Origin: Bradyrhizobium sp. ORS 285
GTDB lineage: Bacteria > Pseudomonadota > Alphaproteobacteria > Rhizobiales > Xanthobacteraceae
NCBI RefSeq assembly: GCF_900176205.1
Contig: NZ_LT859959.1
Span: forward strand, 4,113,001-4,177,000
Length of the DNA: 64,000 nt
Direction of reading: 5' to 3'
The first letter of the stretch is position 1. Each line of letters starts with the position of its first letter. The notes beneath the pieces are model-generated. The model searched no databases and was not told where the DNA came from. It saw only the letters and a program-made list of their open reading frames with translations. The position numbers were made by a program, and so were the translations under genes. Below are positions 21,608 to 30,955 of the stretch, one piece after another.

Positions 21608-22987
21608 TCACCCGGTTGCCAGATCCCACACCAACTTCGCATTCAGCGCGATGATCACGACGGCGATGAGCCCGGCCAGCGCCGTCAACCAGCGCGGCGC
21701 CACGAATTGCCCCATCTTGGCCCGGCTCGCGGTGATCAGCACCAGCGGCACGACGGCAAACGGAAGCTGCAGGCTGAGGACGACCTGACTGAGGATCAGA
21801 AGCTGGCCGGTCGCCTTTTCGCCAGCCCAGATCGTCACGACGACGGCGGGCACGATGGCGATCATGCGCGTGATCAGGCGGCGCAGCCATGGCGCGATAC
21901 GCCACTGCAGGAAACCTTCCATCACGATCTGCCCGGACAGCGTCGCAGTGATCGTCGAGTTCAGTCCACAGCACAGCAGCGCGATCGCAAACAGCGTCGG
22001 CGCTAGCGTCGATCCGAGCAGCGGTGCCAGGAATGAGTGCGCCTGGTCGAGCTCGGCAATGTCGTGCTGTCCGGTCCGGTGAAAGGTCGCCGCCGCGAGG
22101 ATCAGGATCGACGCGTTGATGGTGAGCGCCAGGCACAGTGCGATTGTGGAATCGAGGGTCGAGAGCGTGATCGCCTCGCGCTTTTCCTCGGGGCTGTCGC
22201 CATAGCCGCGGGTCTGCACCAGCCCGGAATGCAGGTAGAGGTTGTGCGGCATCACGGTCGCGCCGAGAATGCCGAGCGCCAGATAGAGCATCTCGGGATT
22301 GGCGATCAGCTGCCCGCTCGGGACGAAGCCCTTGATCACCTGCGCCCAGTCCGGCTGCGCCATCGCGATCTGGATCGCAAAGCACAGCGCGATGACGCCG
22401 AGCAGCGCGACCACGAAGGCCTCGATCCAGCGGAAGCCGAACGCTTGCAGCGCAAGGATCAGGAAGACGTCGAGCGCGGTGACACAGACGCCGATCGACA
22501 GCGGCAGGCCGAACAGCAGGCTGAGGCCGATCGCGGTGCCGATGACCTCGGCCAGATCGGTCGCGGTGATCGCGATCTCGGCCGACAGCCACAACGGCAC
22601 CGACACCCAGCGCGGGGTCGAGTCGCGGCAGGCCTGCGCCAAGTCGCGCCCCGTGGCGACACCGAGCCGCGTGCACAGCGACTGGAGCACGATGGCCATC
22701 AGGTTGGAGAGCAGCGCGACCGACAGCAGCACGTAGCCGAACTTGGCACCGCCGGCGAGCGAGGTCGCCCAGTTGCCAGGGTCCATATAGCCGACGGCGA
22801 CCAGATAGCCGGGGCCGAGAAACGCGATCAGCTTCCGCCACAGGGATCCCTTGCCGGAGGTTCGCACCGAGCCGAACATGTCGCCCAGCGATGGCTCGCC
22901 GCGCTCGTTGCGCCACCCGTTCATCCGGCGGTCGCTCGGCGGAACCATGGCATGCAGCTGCGAAAGGTCAGTCGATTTTGCGTCCAT
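21608..22987 (-). CDS. mntH: Manganese transporter of the Nramp family
   Basis: MntH is a proton-coupled Mn2+ importer in the inner membrane. The 459-residue product has about 11 membrane segments. Signature motifs are DPGNW (residues 69-73) in helix 1 and the [15 protein letters not shown] segment in helix 6. A cytoplasmic N-terminal tail of about 50 residues precedes helix 1. In Bradyrhizobium this gene is controlled by the Fur-like regulator Mur. A candidate palindromic operator lies 31-45 bp upstream. Confidence 0.95.
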   Translation of the reverse strand: MDAKSTDLSQLHAMVPPSDRRMNGWRNERGEPSLGDMFGSVRTSGKGSLWRKLIAFLGPGYLVAVGYMDPGNWATSLAGGAKFGYVLLSVALLSNLMAIVLQSLCTRLGVATGRDLAQACRDSTPRWVSVPLWLSAEIAITATDLAEVIGTAIGLSLLFGLPLSIGVCVTALDVFLILALQAFGFRWIEAFVVALLGVIALCFAIQIAMAQPDWAQVIKGFVPSGQLIANPEMLYLALGILGATVMPHNLYLHSGLVQTRGYGDSPEEKREAITLSTLDSTIALCLALTINASILILAAATFHRTGQHDIAELDQAHSFLAPLLGSTLAPTLFAIALLCCGLNSTITATLSGQIVMEGFLQWRIAPWLRRLITRMIAIVPAVVVTIWAGEKATGQLLILSQVVLSLQLPFAVVPLVLITASRAKMGQFVAPRWLTALAGLIAVVIIALNAKLVWDLATG

Positions 22988-23017
22988 TGTCTCATCCTGA
23001 ACGAAACCGACCTTTAA

Positions 23018-23032
23018 TGCAACTTACTTGCA
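23018..23032 (-). promoter_or_regulatory. Candidate Mur/Fur-type operator of mntH
   Basis: TGCAA-N5-TTGCA, a perfect 5-5-5 palindrome, lies 31 bp before the mntH start codon. Manganese-responsive Mur sites in rhizobia are TGCAA/TTGCA-type palindromes as I recall, so this is a reasonable operator candidate. Function is inferred. Confidence 0.5.
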
Positions 23033-23177
23033 AGAGCAGCCAGCGATGGCGAAGCAGCGCGGACGCTGGAAATATTCCCATACCACTCCATCATCGGAAC
23101 ACGACGCTCATGCGATTCGCGGCTGATCTGGCGCAGCGGCAGCATCGGCCTTCATTGGTCCCCTGACGGAATTCAAC

Positions 23178-23969
23178 ATGCTGTCTGCCCAACTCGGTCT
23201 CCGGCCCGTTTCGAATGCGCCCATGCCTTGCAAGATCTGTGACGGTCCCGCCAAGCTCTACGGCGTCGTCGACATGAACCGTCCGTGCCAGACCGCGCAC
23301 GTGCACCAGGCCGCCCTGACCGGCGTGCCGATCTATTACCGCCGCTGCGCCGACTGCGGCTTCCTGTTCACAGACGCATTCGACAACTGGAGCATCGAGC
23401 AGTTCAAGACCCACATCTACAACGATGGCTATGAGGCCGTGGATCCAGACTATCGGGTCAAGCGCCCGACCGACAATGCGGCTGCCGTGGCCCGCTTCTG
23501 GGCGCCGCATAAGGCCAGCATGCGCGTGCTCGACTTTGGCGGCGGCAACGACGTGTTCTGCACCAGCCTGCGCGCCCATGGCTTTGCCGAAGCTCTCACC
23601 TACGATCCGATGGTGCCGGAGCACGCGACGCCTCCCGACGGCAAGTACGACCTCGTGACCTGCTTCGAGACGCTCGAGCACGTACCCGATCCACTGGCCA
23701 CCATCGGCGCGATGGCGGCCTGCGTCGCCGAACCGGGCGCGGTGTTCTATTCGACATTGACCCAGCCGGACGACTTCGAGAGCCAGGGCATGTCCTGGTG
23801 GTACATCGGCCCGCGCAACGGCCACATCTCGATCTACACCAAGCATGCGCTGGCGCTGGCCTGGCACAGGTTCGGTTTCAAGACCGCGCCGCTGAATGCC
23901 GGCACGCATCTGGCGCTCCGCACTCTGCCCGAGCAGTGGGGACTCGCTGCGGCGTCCGGCGCGGGCTGA
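23178..23969 (+). CDS. Class I SAM-dependent methyltransferase with zinc-ribbon N-terminus
   Basis: 263 residues. The N-terminal 60 residues have two CxxC pairs, Cys18/Cys21 and Cys57/Cys60, probably a zinc site. The SAM-binding motif VLDFGGGNDVF is at about 117-127, and ETLEHVPDP is motif III-like. The layout resembles sugar or small-molecule methyltransferases with an N-terminal zinc-binding region. It is divergent from mntH and 90 bp before an MFS exporter gene. The substrate is unknown. Confidence 0.8.
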   Translation: MLSAQLGLRPVSNAPMPCKICDGPAKLYGVVDMNRPCQTAHVHQAALTGVPIYYRRCADCGFLFTDAFDNWSIEQFKTHIYNDGYEAVDPDYRVKRPTDNAAAVARFWAPHKASMRVLDFGGGNDVFCTSLRAHGFAEALTYDPMVPEHATPPDGKYDLVTCFETLEHVPDPLATIGAMAACVAEPGAVFYSTLTQPDDFESQGMSWWYIGPRNGHISIYTKHALALAWHRFGFKTAPLNAGTHLALRTLPEQWGLAAASGAG

Positions 23970-24059
23970 GCGGCGCGCGGCTGGGGCGATCGGAAAGCGG
24001 GTGGGCGCGATGCGACCCGCAGTTGATCATGGCAGCATCATCACATTGGGTTGCCCGAC

Positions 24060-25286
24060 ATGCTGCCATCCTCTGCCCTGCCCGCCAGCTTCCATCGTCT
24101 CGCCTGGTCCAACCTCACGGCGCAATCGGCCGAGCAGATCGCGCTCGCCGCCGCACCGATCGTCGCCGTGCTGGCGCTCGGCGTCGGCGAGGGCGAGACC
24201 GGCTTGCTGCAGACGGCGCTGACCGCGCCGTTCGTGCTGTTCGCCATTCCGGCCGGCCTGCTCGCCGATCGCATGCCGCGGCGGCGGTTGATGGCGGCGG
24301 CCGAAGCGCTGCGCGCGCTGGCGCTGCTTGCGATCCTCGTCGCTTTTGCGGCCGGTTATCTGACCTTGCCGCTGCTCGCCACGCTGGGCTTCGCCGCGGT
24401 GTGCGGCACCGTCGTGTTCAGCGTCGCCGCGCCGGCTCTGGTGCCGAGCCTCGTGTCCCCGACGCAATTGGCCACTGCCAACGCACGGATCGAGCTGGCC
24501 CGCACCATCGCCTTCGCGGCCGGGCCTGCTGTCGGCGGCATGCTGGTCGGATGGATCGGCGGCGCGCCAGCCTTCGGTGTCGCGGCGGCGCTGTCGCTGA
24601 GCGCGGCGCTGTGCCTCGCCGGCATCGCCGAGCCTGCCCGCGCGCCCGCGCCACGCCGGCATCCGTTCGCCGATATCCGCGAGGGCGCCACCTTCGTGCT
24701 GCATCATCCGCTGCTGCGGCCGGTGTTCGTCACGCAATTCATCTTCAACACCGCGCATTTCCTGCTGCTCGCGATCTTCGTGCCCTATGCGGTGCATCGG
24801 CTCGGCCTGTCGGCGGGCGGCGTCGGCACGGTGTTGTCGATGTTCGGCGTCGGCATGGTCTGCGGTGCGCTGCTGGCCACGCGCCTCATGCGGCGCTTGC
24901 CGTTCGGCACGGTCATCGGATTAGGCCCAGTCACCGGCTTCGCCGCGGCGCTGGTGATGGCACTCACGACCTTCGTTCCCTCCCCACTGCTCGCCGCCCT
25001 CAGCTTCTTCCTGCTCGGCGCGGGCCCGATCCTGTGGGTGATCTCGACCACCACCTTGCGGCAAGCCGTGACGCCGGCCGGACTGCTCGGGCGCGTCTCG
25101 GCCATTAACATCCTGAGCTACGGCGCCCGCCCGCTGGGCTCGCTGCTCGGGGCCATCATCGGCGGCCATTTCGGTGCCGACGACTGCATTTATGCCGCTG
25201 CCGCGATTTTCGGCCTGCAGGCGCTCGTCATCCTCGTCTCACCCGCGGTCACGATCGCAGAGCAACCTGCGCCGCAGCCGGCCTAG
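24060..25286 (+). CDS. MFS transporter (EntS-like exporter)
   Basis: About 408 residues with 11-12 membrane segments and a short central loop (ARAPAPRRHPFADIREG). The first half has the motif-A-like AGLLADRMPRRRLM, and the whole resembles the MFS_3/enterobactin exporter group. Starts at ATG 24060 or TTG 24051 are both possible; neither has a strong ribosome site. Its stop overlaps the stop of the convergent universal stress protein gene. Substrate unknown. Confidence 0.85.
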   Translation: MLPSSALPASFHRLAWSNLTAQSAEQIALAAAPIVAVLALGVGEGETGLLQTALTAPFVLFAIPAGLLADRMPRRRLMAAAEALRALALLAILVAFAAGYLTLPLLATLGFAAVCGTVVFSVAAPALVPSLVSPTQLATANARIELARTIAFAAGPAVGGMLVGWIGGAPAFGVAAALSLSAALCLAGIAEPARAPAPRRHPFADIREGATFVLHHPLLRPVFVTQFIFNTAHFLLLAIFVPYAVHRLGLSAGGVGTVLSMFGVGMVCGALLATRLMRRLPFGTVIGLGPVTGFAAALVMALTTFVPSPLLAALSFFLLGAGPILWVISTTTLRQAVTPAGLLGRVSAINILSYGARPLGSLLGAIIGGHFGADDCIYAAAAIFGLQALVILVSPAVTIAEQPAPQPA

Positions 25287-25717
25287 CGATAGACCAGGAT
25301 CGGTACGGTCGAATGCGTCAGCACCTTCAAGGTCTCGCTGCCGAGAATCGCGGAGACGCCGCGCAGCCCATGCGAGGCCATCAACACGAGATCGCAGTCC
25401 TCCTTGCGCGCGGTCTCGACGATCGCCTCATATGGCTTGTCGTGCTCGACGCACAGCGTGGCGCAGGCGACGCCGGCCTGCTCCGCGTCTTCCTTCACAT
25501 GATCGAGATATTTCGCGGTCTGATCGGCCACCAGCGACTTGTATTGCGCGAGTGCCTTGGTGGCGGCGTGGGGATCGACGACCAGCGAATGCAAGGGCGT
25601 CGACACCACCAGCGCCGTGACCTTGGCCCCTGTCGTCTTTGCCAGCGCGATGCCGTGCTTGATGGCCGCCTTTGACAGGTCGGAACCATCGGTCGGCAGC
25701 AGAATATGTGAGTACAT
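25283..25717 (-). CDS. Universal stress protein UspA family
   Basis: 144 residues from ATG at 25717; an ATG at 25726 would add three residues and lies directly against GGGGAG, which is better spaced for 25717. The UspA fold is clear: MYSHILLPTDGSDLSKAAI at the start, and a late LVLMASHGLRGVSAILGSE with the G-2X-G-9X-G(S/T) ATP-binding pattern. Usp proteins respond to stress and nucleotide levels in the cytoplasm. The convergent MFS gene shares its stop region. Confidence 0.9.
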   Translation of the reverse strand: MYSHILLPTDGSDLSKAAIKHGIALAKTTGAKVTALVVSTPLHSLVVDPHAATKALAQYKSLVADQTAKYLDHVKEDAEQAGVACATLCVEHDKPYEAIVETARKEDCDLVLMASHGLRGVSAILGSETLKVLTHSTVPILVYR

Positions 25718-25807
25718 GAGCGTCATCTCCCCGGCAGATGATGCTGGGCAGATCAGGCTGTTCTGGGCATTGACGTGGGTCAAGGGTGCGACATCTCGTC
25801 CGCCAAC

Positions 25808-27067
25808 TCATTCTGACGCCAGGTAGTTTTCGTAGGCGCGCGTCGCGGGCTGGCTCGCCGCGATCTCCGGATCGAGCGTGTAGAGATCCTGCGCACGGCC
25901 GATGCCGCGCAGCGCGTAGCGGCCGGTCGACACCAGATAGCGGCGTCCCTCATCGTCGAGCCCGGCGCAGAATTCCGAGGACGCCAGCAACTCGCGATCG
26001 ACCGAGCGGCACATCGACGCGATGCGACTGACCTCGTTCACCGCAGGCCCTACCACGGTGAAATCGAGCCGGTCCTCGCTGCCGATATTGCCGTAGAACA
26101 CCTCGCCGATGTGCAGGCCGACATAGGCCGTGGTCACGGGCCGCCCCTCCCCACTCCGCCGCGCATTCAGCTTCAGGATGTTCAATCGGAAGCGGTGCTC
26201 GGCGCGCAGCGCGGCCTGCCGCGCGGTGGCCATGTCGCCGGTGAAGATCGCCAGCACGCCGTCGCCGATCAGCTTCAGCACGTCGCCGCCGGCCTCGTAG
26301 ATCGCGTCGATGGACGCCTCCGCATAGTCGTTGAGCAGCGGGATGATCTCGTCCGGCGAGATGCTCTCGGAGATCGCGGTGGAGCTGCGCAGGTCGGAGA
26401 ACCACAGCACGGCGTTGATGCGCTCGGTGACACCGCGGGAGATCCGGCCGCGCAGCACCTGCTCGGAGGCATCGCGGCCGAGATAAACCCTGCCGAGCGT
26501 CCGAACGATGTCGACCTGCTGCGCCGACTTGATCGTGAACGCCAAGAGCGGGATCAGATCGCGCAAGGCGCTGATCTGATCCTCGGTGAAACCGTCATGG
26601 CGGCGCGTCAGCCAGTTCGAATAGAAGCAGTCCATCTGCCCGAGCGTGCCGGCCTCACCAAACCGGTGCACGAAGGCGAGGTAGTGCTTATGACCCTGGG
26701 CCGAGAGCTCCTCGATGACCGGAAAATCGAGATGCGCCGAGTTCAGCAGGTCGATGCGGAACTCGTCGTCGCCGGTCTCCAGCATGTGATGGAAGACCGA
26801 GCGCCGCCAATTCTGCGCGGCCTCCCCCTCGTTGCTGGAGCCATATTCGAAGCTGTCGGGTTCGTTGGTGTCGAGATCGTTCCAGCGGAAGCCGCGTCCT
26901 TCGAAAATCGGATGCAGCGTATCGATGATCGCGAGGCTGCGCGACAGTTCGAGGCCGGCCGCGCAGCAACGCTCGCAGAAGCCGCGCAGGATTTCGTTTT
27001 CCGGCACGCCGGTGAGGCCCTGCGCGGTGAGCCAATTGATCACTTCGAGACGGGTCGCCGTGTCCAT
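25808..27067 (-). CDS. Class III adenylate/guanylate cyclase domain protein
   Basis: 419 residues, no membrane segment. The C-terminal catalytic domain (about 210-400) has the metal aspartates in LWFSDLRSST and VLKLIGDGVLAIF and the catalytic VGPAVNEVSRI segment. The N-terminal 200 residues form an unassigned regulatory domain of the type often seen before rhizobial cyclases. cAMP as product is inferred from family. It lies 40 bp after arsC on the same strand. Confidence 0.88.
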   Translation of the reverse strand: MDTATRLEVINWLTAQGLTGVPENEILRGFCERCCAAGLELSRSLAIIDTLHPIFEGRGFRWNDLDTNEPDSFEYGSSNEGEAAQNWRRSVFHHMLETGDDEFRIDLLNSAHLDFPVIEELSAQGHKHYLAFVHRFGEAGTLGQMDCFYSNWLTRRHDGFTEDQISALRDLIPLLAFTIKSAQQVDIVRTLGRVYLGRDASEQVLRGRISRGVTERINAVLWFSDLRSSTAISESISPDEIIPLLNDYAEASIDAIYEAGGDVLKLIGDGVLAIFTGDMATARQAALRAEHRFRLNILKLNARRSGEGRPVTTAYVGLHIGEVFYGNIGSEDRLDFTVVGPAVNEVSRIASMCRSVDRELLASSEFCAGLDDEGRRYLVSTGRYALRGIGRAQDLYTLDPEIAASQPATRAYENYLASE

Positions 27068-27108
27068 GGGTCAACTCACCAACTTCTCGCAACAGGCGCG
27101 ACAAAGCG

Positions 27109-27513
27109 TCAGGCAGGCCGGCTCACCACCTCGCCATCCTCCTTGGTGAACGAGGAGACGGGATGATCGAGCAGATCGAGCACGAGCTCTGACGGGCGGC
27201 ACAGCCGCGCGCCCTTGCCCGTCACCACAATCGGCCGGTTGATCAGGATGGGGTGCGCGAGCATGGCCTCGATCAACTGGTCGTCGGTCCATTTGGGATC
27301 GCCGAGGCCGAGCTCGGCATAGGGCGTCCCCTTCTCACGCAGCACGTCGCGCACCTTGACGCCCATGGCATTGATCAGCGCGACCAGTTGCTCGCGGCTC
27401 GGCGGCGTCTTCAGATATTCGATCACATCCGGCTCCTCACCCGAGGCGCGGATCATCGCCAACGTGTTGCGCGACGTGCCGCAGGCAGGATTGTGAAAGA
27501 TCGTGACAGTCAT
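27109..27513 (-). CDS. arsC: Arsenate reductase (glutaredoxin type)
   Basis: 134 residues of the ArsC/thioredoxin-fold family, which reduces arsenate to arsenite with glutaredoxin. Catalytic Cys11 lies in FHNPACGTSRNTL; NRPIVVTGKGARLCRP carries the conserved Arg and RP pair. No arsenite exporter or arsR is nearby, so a different ArsC-like thiol role is possible. It follows the CDF gene on the same strand by 35 bp. Confidence 0.92.
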   Translation of the reverse strand: MTVTIFHNPACGTSRNTLAMIRASGEEPDVIEYLKTPPSREQLVALINAMGVKVRDVLREKGTPYAELGLGDPKWTDDQLIEAMLAHPILINRPIVVTGKGARLCRPSELVLDLLDHPVSSFTKEDGEVVSRPA

Positions 27514-27548
27514 CCAAACAGATCCCCAACTTCAATCATATCCAGGTC

Positions 27549-28538
27549 TCAGGCATGCAGGCCGCGCTCGACTTCGACGGTGACGTGGCTCAGGCCGTGC
27601 AGGTCCCTCAGGCGCTGCTTGTACATGGCCGGCGCCAGAGGGGAATTAGAGACGATCGAAACGACGACGGCCCGATGTCCTGGTCCGACCTGCCACAGAT
27701 GCAAGTCCGTCACCCGATCGCCGCCCGCCTCCAGCCGCGCCCGGATCGTCGCCTCCAGCCGCCGGTCGCCGTTGACATCGAGGAGCACCGCGCCGGCATC
27801 CCGGATCAGGCCGTAAGCCCAGCTCGCGATGACCGCGCTGCCGATCAGTCCGACCGCGGCGTCCGCCCAGCTCCAGCCGAGATACATGCCAATCAGCAGC
27901 GCGCCGATCGCCAGCAGCGATGTCGCCGCATCCGCCAGCACGTGCAGATAGGCCGCGCGCAGATTGTTGTCGTGATGGCCATGGTGATCATGATGATGGT
28001 GATCGTGGTCATCGCGGTGGTCGTGGTCGCCGTGATCATCATGATGATGCTCGGCCTGATGAGAATGACCATGATGATGGTGATGCTCCCCGGCCAGCAG
28101 CCAGGCGCTGACGAGATTGACGAGCAGGCCGAGAACGGCCACCGCAATCGCCTCGCCATAGGCGATCGGCTCCGGGCTCAGCAGCCGGACCGCGCTCTCA
28201 TAGGCCACCTGGACGGCGATGATCAGCAGGATGAGTGCGCTGGAGAACGCCGCCAGCTCGCCGAACTTGCCGGTGCCGAAGGTGAAAGAGGGATTGCGGG
28301 CGTGACGGCGGGCAAAGAGATAAGCGAGCCCGGCAATGCCGAGCGCGGCCGCGTGCGTGCCCATGTGCCAGCCATCGGCCAGCAGCGCCATCGATCCGAA
28401 CAGGGATCCGGCGGTGATCTCGCCGGCCATCATCACCAGCGTCAGGCCGACCACGAACCAGGTGCGCCGCTCGTTGCGCTCGTGCTGGGCGCCGAGGAAG
28501 ACGTGGTCATGCGCCCAATGATCGGCTTGTGATGGCAT
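27549..28538 (-). CDS. Cation diffusion facilitator with His-rich loop (DmeF-like)
   Basis: 329-residue inner-membrane metal/proton antiporter. Six membrane segments are visible, with metal motifs ADGWHMGTH (residues 54-62) in helix 2 and HVLADAATS (199-207) in helix 5. Between helices 4 and 5 lies a loop (about 151-192) made almost only of His and Asp with Gly, a metal buffer. The architecture matches DmeF, a Co/Ni exporter in rhizobia; no dmeR regulator gene is adjacent. Metal choice is inferred. Confidence 0.9.
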   Translation of the reverse strand: MPSQADHWAHDHVFLGAQHERNERRTWFVVGLTLVMMAGEITAGSLFGSMALLADGWHMGTHAAALGIAGLAYLFARRHARNPSFTFGTGKFGELAAFSSALILLIIAVQVAYESAVRLLSPEPIAYGEAIAVAVLGLLVNLVSAWLLAGEHHHHHGHSHQAEHHHDDHGDHDHRDDHDHHHHDHHGHHDNNLRAAYLHVLADAATSLLAIGALLIGMYLGWSWADAAVGLIGSAVIASWAYGLIRDAGAVLLDVNGDRRLEATIRARLEAGGDRVTDLHLWQVGPGHRAVVVSIVSNSPLAPAMYKQRLRDLHGLSHVTVEVERGLHA

Positions 28539-28736
28539 CGGCCGTTCTCCTCATCAGTCTCGCGGGCCCCGCAGGGCGCGGCACGCACGTTACCATAGGA
28601 CGACGTAACCACCCTGCACCACGATTGACAGCGCAAACCGGTTCCGCTGTAATGTTCCATATGGGGACATCGCGATCTCCCCACGAGGCGACATGCCCAA
28701 GTATCGCGTCCCGTCATTCTCGCACGAGGACGCATC

Positions 28737-29555
28737 ATGTCATCCTTTGCATCGATATCTCCAGACAAGCTCAGCCGCCTGATCGGAACCCCGCAGGGGC
28801 CGATCCTGATCGACGTTCGTACCAAGGAGGATTTCGCCGCTGATCCACGGCTCATTCCCGGTGCGATCCGGCACCCTGCGCTGGAAGCCGCGCAATGGAG
28901 CGCGGAGTTCAGCGGCCAATCCGTGATCGTCATCTGCCAGCGCGGCGCGAAGCTGTCGCATGGCGCGGCGGCCTGGCTGCGCGTCGCCAAGGCCTCGGCG
29001 GAGAATCTCGAGGGCGGCTTCGAGGCCTGGAAAGCGGCGGGCCTGCCGCTCGTTGCGGTCGAAAGACTGCCGCCGCGCGATGCCGACGGGCGAACCGTCT
29101 GGGTGACCCGCGCCCGGCCGAAGATCGACCGCATCGCCTGCCCCTGGCTGATCCGCCGCTTCGTCGACCCGCATGCCGTGTTTCTGTACGTCGCGCCATC
29201 CGAGGTCATGGCGGTTGCCGAGCGCTTTCAGGCTGCGCCGTTCGACGTCGAGAACACCTTCTGGAGCCATCGTGGTGAGCTCTGCACCTTCGACGTGATG
29301 GTCGAAGAATTCGGGCTGACGACCCCTGCCCTGCAGCGCCTTGCTCTCATCGTCCGTGCAGCCGATACTGCCCGGCTCGATCTCTGCCAGGAAGCGCCGG
29401 GCCTGCTCGCCGCGTCGCTCGGCCTGTCCCGCATGTACGATGACGATCTCGCCCAACTCGAGGCTGGCCTTGGGCTCTATGATGCGTTCTATCGCTGGTG
29501 TCGGGACGCTACGAGCGAATCGCACAACTGGCCGACGAACAAGGTGAAGCCATGA
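28737..29555 (+). CDS. Rhodanese-ChrB fusion, chromate resistance protein
   Basis: 272 residues, two domains. Residues 1-107 form a rhodanese domain (ILIDVRTKEDF, Cys67 in VICQRGAKLS). Residues 115-265 match the ChrB C-terminal domain: VTRARPKIDRIACPWLIRRF and the FWSHRGELCTFDVM segment. ChrB-type proteins regulate or help chromate export by ChrA. The stop overlaps the chrA start (ATGA), which supports a joint role. The ribosome site GAGGA lies just upstream. The rhodanese substrate is unknown. Confidence 0.88.
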   Translation: MSSFASISPDKLSRLIGTPQGPILIDVRTKEDFAADPRLIPGAIRHPALEAAQWSAEFSGQSVIVICQRGAKLSHGAAAWLRVAKASAENLEGGFEAWKAAGLPLVAVERLPPRDADGRTVWVTRARPKIDRIACPWLIRRFVDPHAVFLYVAPSEVMAVAERFQAAPFDVENTFWSHRGELCTFDVMVEEFGLTTPALQRLALIVRAADTARLDLCQEAPGLLAASLGLSRMYDDDLAQLEAGLGLYDAFYRWCRDATSESHNWPTNKVKP

Positions 29556-30943
29556 CCGAGCTGGTCTCATCGACTGCCCCCTCTGAAGCTGACGCCAGCC
29601 ATGGCGTCAGCTTCGCCGAGGCCTTCAAGGTCTGGCTGCGCGTGGCGTCGCTGTCGTTCGGCGGACCGGCCGGGCAGATCGCGGTGATGCATCGGATCAT
29701 CGTCGACGAGAAGCGCTGGGTGTCCGAAAGCCGGTTCCTGCATGCGCTCAATTACTGCATGCTGCTGCCCGGGCCCGAGGCGCAGCAGCTCGCGACCTAT
29801 ATCGGCTGGCTGATGCACCGGACGGCAGGCGGCCTGATGGCCGGCGGCCTGTTCATCCTGCCCGGCATCATCGCGATCATGGCCTTGAGCTGGATCTACG
29901 TCGCGTTCGGCCATGTCTGGTTCGTCGAGGCGCTGTTCTTCGGCCTGAAGGCGGCCGTGCTCGCGATCGTGATCCAGGCCGTGGTGCGCATCGGCAGCCG
30001 CGCATTGCGCAACAATGTCATGATCGGGCTCGCGGCGGCCGCGTTCATTGCGATCTTCTTCTTCGCGGTGCCCTTCCCGCTGATCATCATCGCCGCCGGC
30101 GTGATCGGCTATCTCGGCGCGCGCGCCGGCCGGCCCGAATTCGCCGCGGCGGGTCATGGCTCCAGCGGCAATGGCGATAGCGAAAGCGCCCTCGGCGAAG
30201 TGCTGCCCGATCACGCCAAGCCGAACGCGCGTCGCACGCTGCTGACAGCAGCGGTCTGGCTCGCGCTGTGGCTGATTCCGGTCGCCGCGATCGTGGCGGT
30301 GACGGGCATCGGCAGCACGTTCAGCCAGATCGCGCTGTTCTTCAGCAAGATGGCGATGGTGACGTTCGGCGGCGCCTATGCGGTGCTCGCCTATGTCGGG
30401 CAGCAGGCGGTCGAGCACTTTCATTGGCTGAAACCTGCGGAGATGCTGGACGGGCTCGGCATGGCCGAGACCACGCCGGGCCCGCTGATCATGGTGCTGC
30501 AATTCGTCGGATTCGTCGCGGCGTCGCGCGATCCCGGATCGTTCTCACCGCTGATCGCGGGCACGCTCGGCGGCCTGCTCGCGACCTGGGTGACGTTCGC
30601 GCCCTGCTTCCTGTGGATCTTCGTCGGCGCGCCGTATATCGAGCGCCTGCGCGGCAACAAGGGTCTCGCCGGCGCGCTCGGCGCGATCACCGCGGCGGTG
30701 GTCGGCGTGATCCTCAATCTCTCGATCTGGTTCGCGCTGCATACGCTGTTCCGCCAGACCGTGCCGGTGAGCGGCTTCGGCCTCGACTTCGATGCACCGG
30801 TGCTCGGGAGTGTCGACCTGCCGGCCCTGGTGCTGTCACTGGCTGCGGCAGTTGCCATCCTCCGCTTCAAGCTGGGCATGCTGACCGTGCTCGCCGCCTC
30901 CTGCGCCGCCGGTGTTCTGCTTAGGCTGGCGGGGGTGAGCTGA
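29552..30943 (+). CDS. chrA: Chromate transporter ChrA
   Basis: 463 residues from ATG at 29552, overlapping the upstream stop. Two homologous CHR halves are visible: the first with SLSFGGPAGQIAVMHR and LLPGPEAQQLATYIGW, the second with KMAMVTFGGAYAVLAYV and ETTPGPLIMVLQFVGF. About 10-12 membrane segments. ChrA exports chromate using the proton motive force. An upstream in-frame start at 29498 is inside the preceding gene and has no support. Confidence 0.94.
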   Translation: MTELVSSTAPSEADASHGVSFAEAFKVWLRVASLSFGGPAGQIAVMHRIIVDEKRWVSESRFLHALNYCMLLPGPEAQQLATYIGWLMHRTAGGLMAGGLFILPGIIAIMALSWIYVAFGHVWFVEALFFGLKAAVLAIVIQAVVRIGSRALRNNVMIGLAAAAFIAIFFFAVPFPLIIIAAGVIGYLGARAGRPEFAAAGHGSSGNGDSESALGEVLPDHAKPNARRTLLTAAVWLALWLIPVAAIVAVTGIGSTFSQIALFFSKMAMVTFGGAYAVLAYVGQQAVEHFHWLKPAEMLDGLGMAETTPGPLIMVLQFVGFVAASRDPGSFSPLIAGTLGGLLATWVTFAPCFLWIFVGAPYIERLRGNKGLAGALGAITAAVVGVILNLSIWFALHTLFRQTVPVSGFGLDFDAPVLGSVDLPALVLSLAAAVAILRFKLGMLTVLAASCAAGVLLRLAGVS

Positions 30944-30955
30944 GGCATCAGCGGC

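Noticed and set aside
27962..28086. CAT/GAT-rich repeat that looks like a microsatellite or short array
   Set aside because: It encodes the His/Asp loop of a cation exporter, so it is coding rather than a CRISPR or free repeat.
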